Of a stretch of 7,937 nt of DNA, positions 4,782 to 7,937 are shown piece after piece. Origin of the DNA: Alistipes sp. (GTDB lineage: Bacteria > Bacteroidota > Bacteroidia > Bacteroidales > Rikenellaceae); contig JAGBYV010000279.1 of NCBI GenBank assembly GCA_017628595.1, forward strand, positions 1 through 7,937, given 5' to 3'. Both the position numbers and the translations under genes were made by a program. Each line of letters opens with the position of its first letter. Position 1 is the first letter of the stretch. The notes beneath the pieces were generated by a model, which saw only the letters and a list, made by a program, of their open reading frames with translations, did no database searches and was not told the DNA's origin.

Positions 4782-7484
4782 TTGGGTAAATTAAACGTTA
4801 AATATCTCCTTTCTGTGGCCATTGTGCTGCTATTGGTGCAATTTGTCTTCGGATTTGCACCGATGCAACATGCTGCGACCATCAGCAGGGTCTCGCTGCT
4901 ACGCCAGGACACCACTCGCTCACGCGATATGCGCCTGTCTGTTGCATCCGAGCGCGACACTGTATCACAAACTGCAGATACCGCAGCACGCCGCAAGGCC
5001 GTATCGGGTCTGGACAGGATGATTACAGGACGAGCTTCCGACTCACTCTTCTACGACCTGCGCAATAATCGCGTCTACATCTACGAGCAGGGCGATGTTA
5101 CCTACGACAACATGAACCTGAAGGCCGATTACATGGATATCGACCTCGATAACAAGAGCATTTACGCATACGGCAAGACTGATTCGATTGATGGAGAGGT
5201 CGTCACGACCCGTCCTCTGTTCACGCAGGGTCAAACCTCGCTGAATATGGATACTATCACCTACAACATCGAGACACAGCGTGCCAAGATCAAGGGTATT
5301 GCCACACAGCAGGGCGACGGCTGGCTCATCGGTAATGATGTGAAGCGCATGGAGGACAACACCATCCACATCGCAAATGGTATGTACACCACCTGCGACG
5401 AGACCGAACACCCCCACTTCTACTACTACATGTCCAAGGCCAAGGTTATCCCCGGCGACAACGGCAAAGTGATCATGGGTGGCGGCCACCTTGTAATCGA
5501 GGATGTAGAGATTCCCTTCCTCGGTTTGCCCGAGGGATTCTTCCCATTGAGCAGCGGCCCCAAATCGGGTATATTGATGCCGTCATACGGCGAGGAGGCA
5601 CGACGTGGTTTTTATATGCGCGGACTGGGTTACTACTTCACGCTGAGTGATTACATGGATCTCGCCCTGACGGGTGGATTCTACACGCTGGGATCATGGG
5701 AGGCGCAGGCAACATCACGATACCTGAAGCGTTACAAATACTCAGGCAACTTCACCCTCGACTATTCGAGCATTCGCTCGGGTGACAAGGGCGACCCCGA
5801 CTTTGTCAAGCAGAACAACTTCCGTCTGCAGTGGACACACTCTCAGGATGCCAAGGCCAACCCCGGATCGACATTCTCGGCATCGGTAAACCTTGCATCG
5901 AGCGGATATAGCCGCTATTCAGCCACCACGCTCAACGACATGCTCGCCACACAGACCAACTCATCTATCGCCTACTCGAAGAACTGGGCCGGAACCCCCT
6001 TCTCGCTTTCGATGAATATGGCCGTGTCACAGAACTCGCAGACGCAGGCTCTGTCTGTAACTCTGCCCAACATATCGTTCAACGTCTCGAAATTCTTCCC
6101 CTTAAAGCGCAAGAGCCGCATCGGCAAGGAGCGCTGGTATGAAAAGATCTCTATGAGTTATGCTGCCAAGCTGACAAACTCTGTACAGGCCAAGGAGAGC
6201 AACTTCTTCACCAGCGAGACACTGCAGAACATGCGCCACGGCGTGCAGCACACAATACCCATTCAGGCTTCGTTCAACCTGCTGAACTTCATCACCGTAA
6301 CACCGAACGTCAACTACTCGGAGCGCTGGTACTTCAAGAAGGTTGACCGACAGTGGAACCCCGAGACCAACATGGTCGAAAATCTCGACCCCGAATACGG
6401 TTTCTACCGTCTGTACAACTACAACGCCGGCGTATCGATGGCCACCGTACTCTACGGTCAGTGGCAGGTGAGAGAGAAGTACAAGGACTTTAAGTTGCAG
6501 GCTCTGCGTCATACGATTACCCCTTCGGTATCGATATCATACGCTCCCGACTTCAGCGACCAGAAGTATGGATACTATCAGACCGTGCAGAGCGACTCCA
6601 CGGGTCGCGTAACGGTATATTCACCCTTCAGCGACAATGCATTCGGTGTACCCACATCGGGTCGCAGTGCATCCCTGAACTTCAACCTCTCGCAGAGTCT
6701 GGAAGCCAAGGTATTGAGCGAGCGCGACTCGACAGGTGTAAGAAAACTGAAGATTATCGACGACTTTAGCATCGGCGGATCATACAACTTCCTGGCCGAC
6801 TCAATGAAGCTGTCAAACATATCTCTCTCGCTGCGTTCAACAATCTCGAAGAAATTCGGAATCAACCTGCGAGCAGTGCTGGATCCCTACGAGGTGACAC
6901 CTGAAGGCCGACGCTACAATAAACTCACATGGAGCCGAGGCAACCTGGGTCGTATCGTCAGCACAGGCTGGAGTTTCGGTTATACATTCCAGTCTCGCGA
7001 CTCATCGCAGCCTGCCATCAACGACATCAACAGCATACCGCCCGAGTATATGAATCCATTCTACGACCCCTACGGCACGATGGATCCTACGCTCAGACGC
7101 CAATACATGTCGCAGATGTACTACGACTTCTCGATACCGTGGAATTTCGGATTCAACTACAACATCAACTATAATCTGGCATACGTCAATAACGGCACAA
7201 CGGGTTATAAACGCAATGTCACGCAGACTATCGGATTCAACGGCAGCATCACATTCTCGAAAAAGATGTCGGCCACAATCTCGGGAGGTTTTGACCTGGC
7301 GAAGGGAAAACTTACAACCTCGTCGATCAACATCACACGCGATCTGCACTGCTGGCAGATGTCATTCTCGTGGATCCCGTTCGGACACTACAAGAGCTGG
7401 AGCTTCCACATCGGTGTGAAGGCTGCATCGCTGCAGGATCTGAAGTACGACAAGAGCCAGTCAATGTACGATCAATACTATTAA
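4782..7484 (+). CDS. lptD: LptD-type LPS-assembly outer-membrane protein
   Basis: This 900-residue protein is the outer-membrane translocon that inserts lipopolysaccharide into the outer leaflet, normally with LptE. Residues 1-25 form a signal peptide. A variable Ser/Thr/Arg/Asp-rich stretch follows (about 28-80), then an OstA/LptA-like beta-jellyroll (about 86-240) with YTTCDETEHPHFYYYMSKAKV. The family hallmark GLPEGFFPLSSGPKSGILMP is at 248-267. The rest is a beta-barrel rich in alternating aromatic and polar residues, ending near DLHCWQMSFSWIPFG. There are only two cysteines, C205 and C857. The start is TTG: the frame is open from 4698 but has no upstream ATG, and the first internal ATG (residue 28) would delete the signal peptide. 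It is divergent from the amidase operon and lies 6 bases before the next gene. The family call is secure; the exact start is less so. Confidence 0.95.
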   Translation: MGKLNVKYLLSVAIVLLLVQFVFGFAPMQHAATISRVSLLRQDTTRSRDMRLSVASERDTVSQTADTAARRKAVSGLDRMITGRASDSLFYDLRNNRVYIYEQGDVTYDNMNLKADYMDIDLDNKSIYAYGKTDSIDGEVVTTRPLFTQGQTSLNMDTITYNIETQRAKIKGIATQQGDGWLIGNDVKRMEDNTIHIANGMYTTCDETEHPHFYYYMSKAKVIPGDNGKVIMGGGHLVIEDVEIPFLGLPEGFFPLSSGPKSGILMPSYGEEARRGFYMRGLGYYFTLSDYMDLALTGGFYTLGSWEAQATSRYLKRYKYSGNFTLDYSSIRSGDKGDPDFVKQNNFRLQWTHSQDAKANPGSTFSASVNLASSGYSRYSATTLNDMLATQTNSSIAYSKNWAGTPFSLSMNMAVSQNSQTQALSVTLPNISFNVSKFFPLKRKSRIGKERWYEKISMSYAAKLTNSVQAKESNFFTSETLQNMRHGVQHTIPIQASFNLLNFITVTPNVNYSERWYFKKVDRQWNPETNMVENLDPEYGFYRLYNYNAGVSMATVLYGQWQVREKYKDFKLQALRHTITPSVSISYAPDFSDQKYGYYQTVQSDSTGRVTVYSPFSDNAFGVPTSGRSASLNFNLSQSLEAKVLSERDSTGVRKLKIIDDFSIGGSYNFLADSMKLSNISLSLRSTISKKFGINLRAVLDPYEVTPEGRRYNKLTWSRGNLGRIVSTGWSFGYTFQSRDSSQPAINDINSIPPEYMNPFYDPYGTMDPTLRRQYMSQMYYDFSIPWNFGFNYNINYNLAYVNNGTTGYKRNVTQTIGFNGSITFSKKMSATISGGFDLAKGKLTTSSINITRDLHCWQMSFSWIPFGHYKSWSFHIGVKAASLQDLKYDKSQSMYDQYY

Positions 7485-7490
7485 CGGCAT

Positions 7491-7937
7491 ATGAAAAGAA
7501 CATTTACCCTTATGCTTGGCCTGATGGCAATGCTGCTGATGGCCACCCCTGCTACAGCACGCAAGTATGGCGAGACACTTCGCATTTTGGCCATTGGCAA
7601 CTCATTCTCGGATGACGGCATGGAGCATCTGCCCGCGCTGCTCGAGGATCTGGGCATTGAGAATGTCGAGTTAGCTCGTCTATATGTCGGCGGTTGCACA
7701 CTCAAGCAGCACACGCAGTTCTACGACAAAAAGGAGGAGGCATATCTCTTCTACCATTCGAAGGCTGGCCAGAATCGCTGGGTGAAGGCCGAGGAGAAGG
7801 TATCGATGCAATATGCCCTGGCGATGGGCGAGTGGGATATTATCACCATGCAGCAGGCATCGGGCGTGTCGGGCCTGTATGAGAGTTATGTCCCCTACTT
7901 GGAGCGTTTGATCGAAGTGGTAAAGAGGGCTCAGCCT
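7491..7937 (+). CDS. Secreted DUF4886 (SGNH-hydrolase-like) protein, 3' end beyond window
   Basis: The first 149 codons are visible. Residues 1-23 (MKRTFTLM, a hydrophobic Met/Leu-rich core, then ATA) form a signal peptide, so the protein is exported. The mature part opens with LRILAIGNSFSDDGMEHLP, where GNSFS (G36-S40) is block I of the SGNH hydrolase fold and S38 the likely nucleophile. LYVGGCTL (64-71) and WDIITMQQASGVSGLYESYVPYL match the DUF4886 pattern seen in many gut Bacteroidota. The catalytic Asp/His near the C-terminus lies outside the window. The first ATG is chosen because it gives the basic n-region; several further ATGs follow inside the signal peptide. It begins 6 bases after the lptD stop with no terminator between, so co-transcription is likely. 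SGNH relatives deacylate carbohydrates or lipids; the substrate here is unknown. Confidence 0.85.
   Translation, partial: MKRTFTLMLGLMAMLLMATPATARKYGETLRILAIGNSFSDDGMEHLPALLEDLGIENVELARLYVGGCTLKQHTQFYDKKEEAYLFYHSKAGQNRWVKAEEKVSMQYALAMGEWDIITMQQASGVSGLYESYVPYLERLIEVVKRAQP

Larger units (their letters stand above)
4720..4794 (+). other. Possible upstream ORF of 24 codons overlapping the lptD start
   Basis: This is the only plus-strand ATG in the intergenic region. It opens a 24-codon frame encoding a basic peptide (MAPIRAVLPTRRQRYKKLLR, then FWVN) that ends at a TAA 13 bases inside lptD, in another frame. It could be a leader peptide coupling translation to the TTG start of lptD. It could also be the true lptD start if a base were missing from the A6 run at 4765-4770, or simply chance. 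There is no Shine-Dalgarno site and no homology that I recognise. Confidence 0.2.

Noticed and set aside
4694..4996. 100-codon minus-strand open frame across the lptD start and intergenic region
   Set aside because: It conflicts with the lptD signal peptide and the promoter region, and has no family resemblance.
5043..5489. 148-codon minus-strand open frame inside lptD
   Set aside because: It is antisense to the LptD jellyroll. Its Val/Asp/His-rich sequence mirrors lptD codons such as GAC, ATC and TAC.
7482..7493. Terminator or promoter between lptD and the DUF4886 gene
   Set aside because: Only 6 bases separate the genes, with no hairpin, T-run or TAnnTTTG element there.
1..7937. Mobile element, CRISPR array, tRNA/rRNA or defence system
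   Set aside because: No direct-repeat array, transposase, integrase, RNA gene or defence domain is visible. All coding space is explained by five ordinary chromosomal genes.

Overview
The window looks like chromosomal core sequence of a member of the Bacteroidota, most likely order Bacteroidales. Three things support this. The lptD product has the Bacteroidota layout, the two candidate promoter elements fit the Bacteroidota -7 consensus TAnnTTTG, and most genes lack Shine-Dalgarno sites. The fairly GC-rich codon use (many GCC, ATC and TCG codons) would suit an Alistipes-like or Muribaculaceae-like gut organism, but the genus is a guess.

Layout: positions 1-4641 hold three minus-strand genes spaced 14-17 bases apart, read from right to left. 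They are a secreted N-acetylmuramoyl-L-alanine amidase with a C-terminal SPOR-like domain (3496-4641), a membrane-anchored MCE/MlaD-family lipid-transport protein (2444-3478), and the MutS2 ATPase (1-2429, cut by the window edge just before its C-terminus). Positions 4642-4781 are a 140-base divergent intergenic region. Positions 4782-7937 hold two plus-strand genes 6 bases apart: an LptD-type LPS-assembly outer-membrane protein (4782-7484) and the start of a secreted DUF4886/SGNH-hydrolase-like protein (7491 to beyond the window).

Four of the five genes act at or beyond the inner membrane: peptidoglycan cleavage, phospholipid trafficking, LPS insertion, and an exported putative hydrolase. 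MutS2 is the cytosolic exception, sitting at the end of the amidase-MCE transcription unit. This is an envelope-biogenesis neighbourhood, not a defence or mobile island. I see no transposase, tRNA, rRNA, CRISPR array or phage gene.

I found no convincing undescribed system. The parts most worth a second look are the intergenic region and the cysteine content of LptD. The intergenic region has facing candidate promoters, a perfect 20-base palindrome, a possible 24-codon upstream ORF and a TTG start for lptD. LptD has exactly two cysteines, placed to form one inter-domain disulfide.
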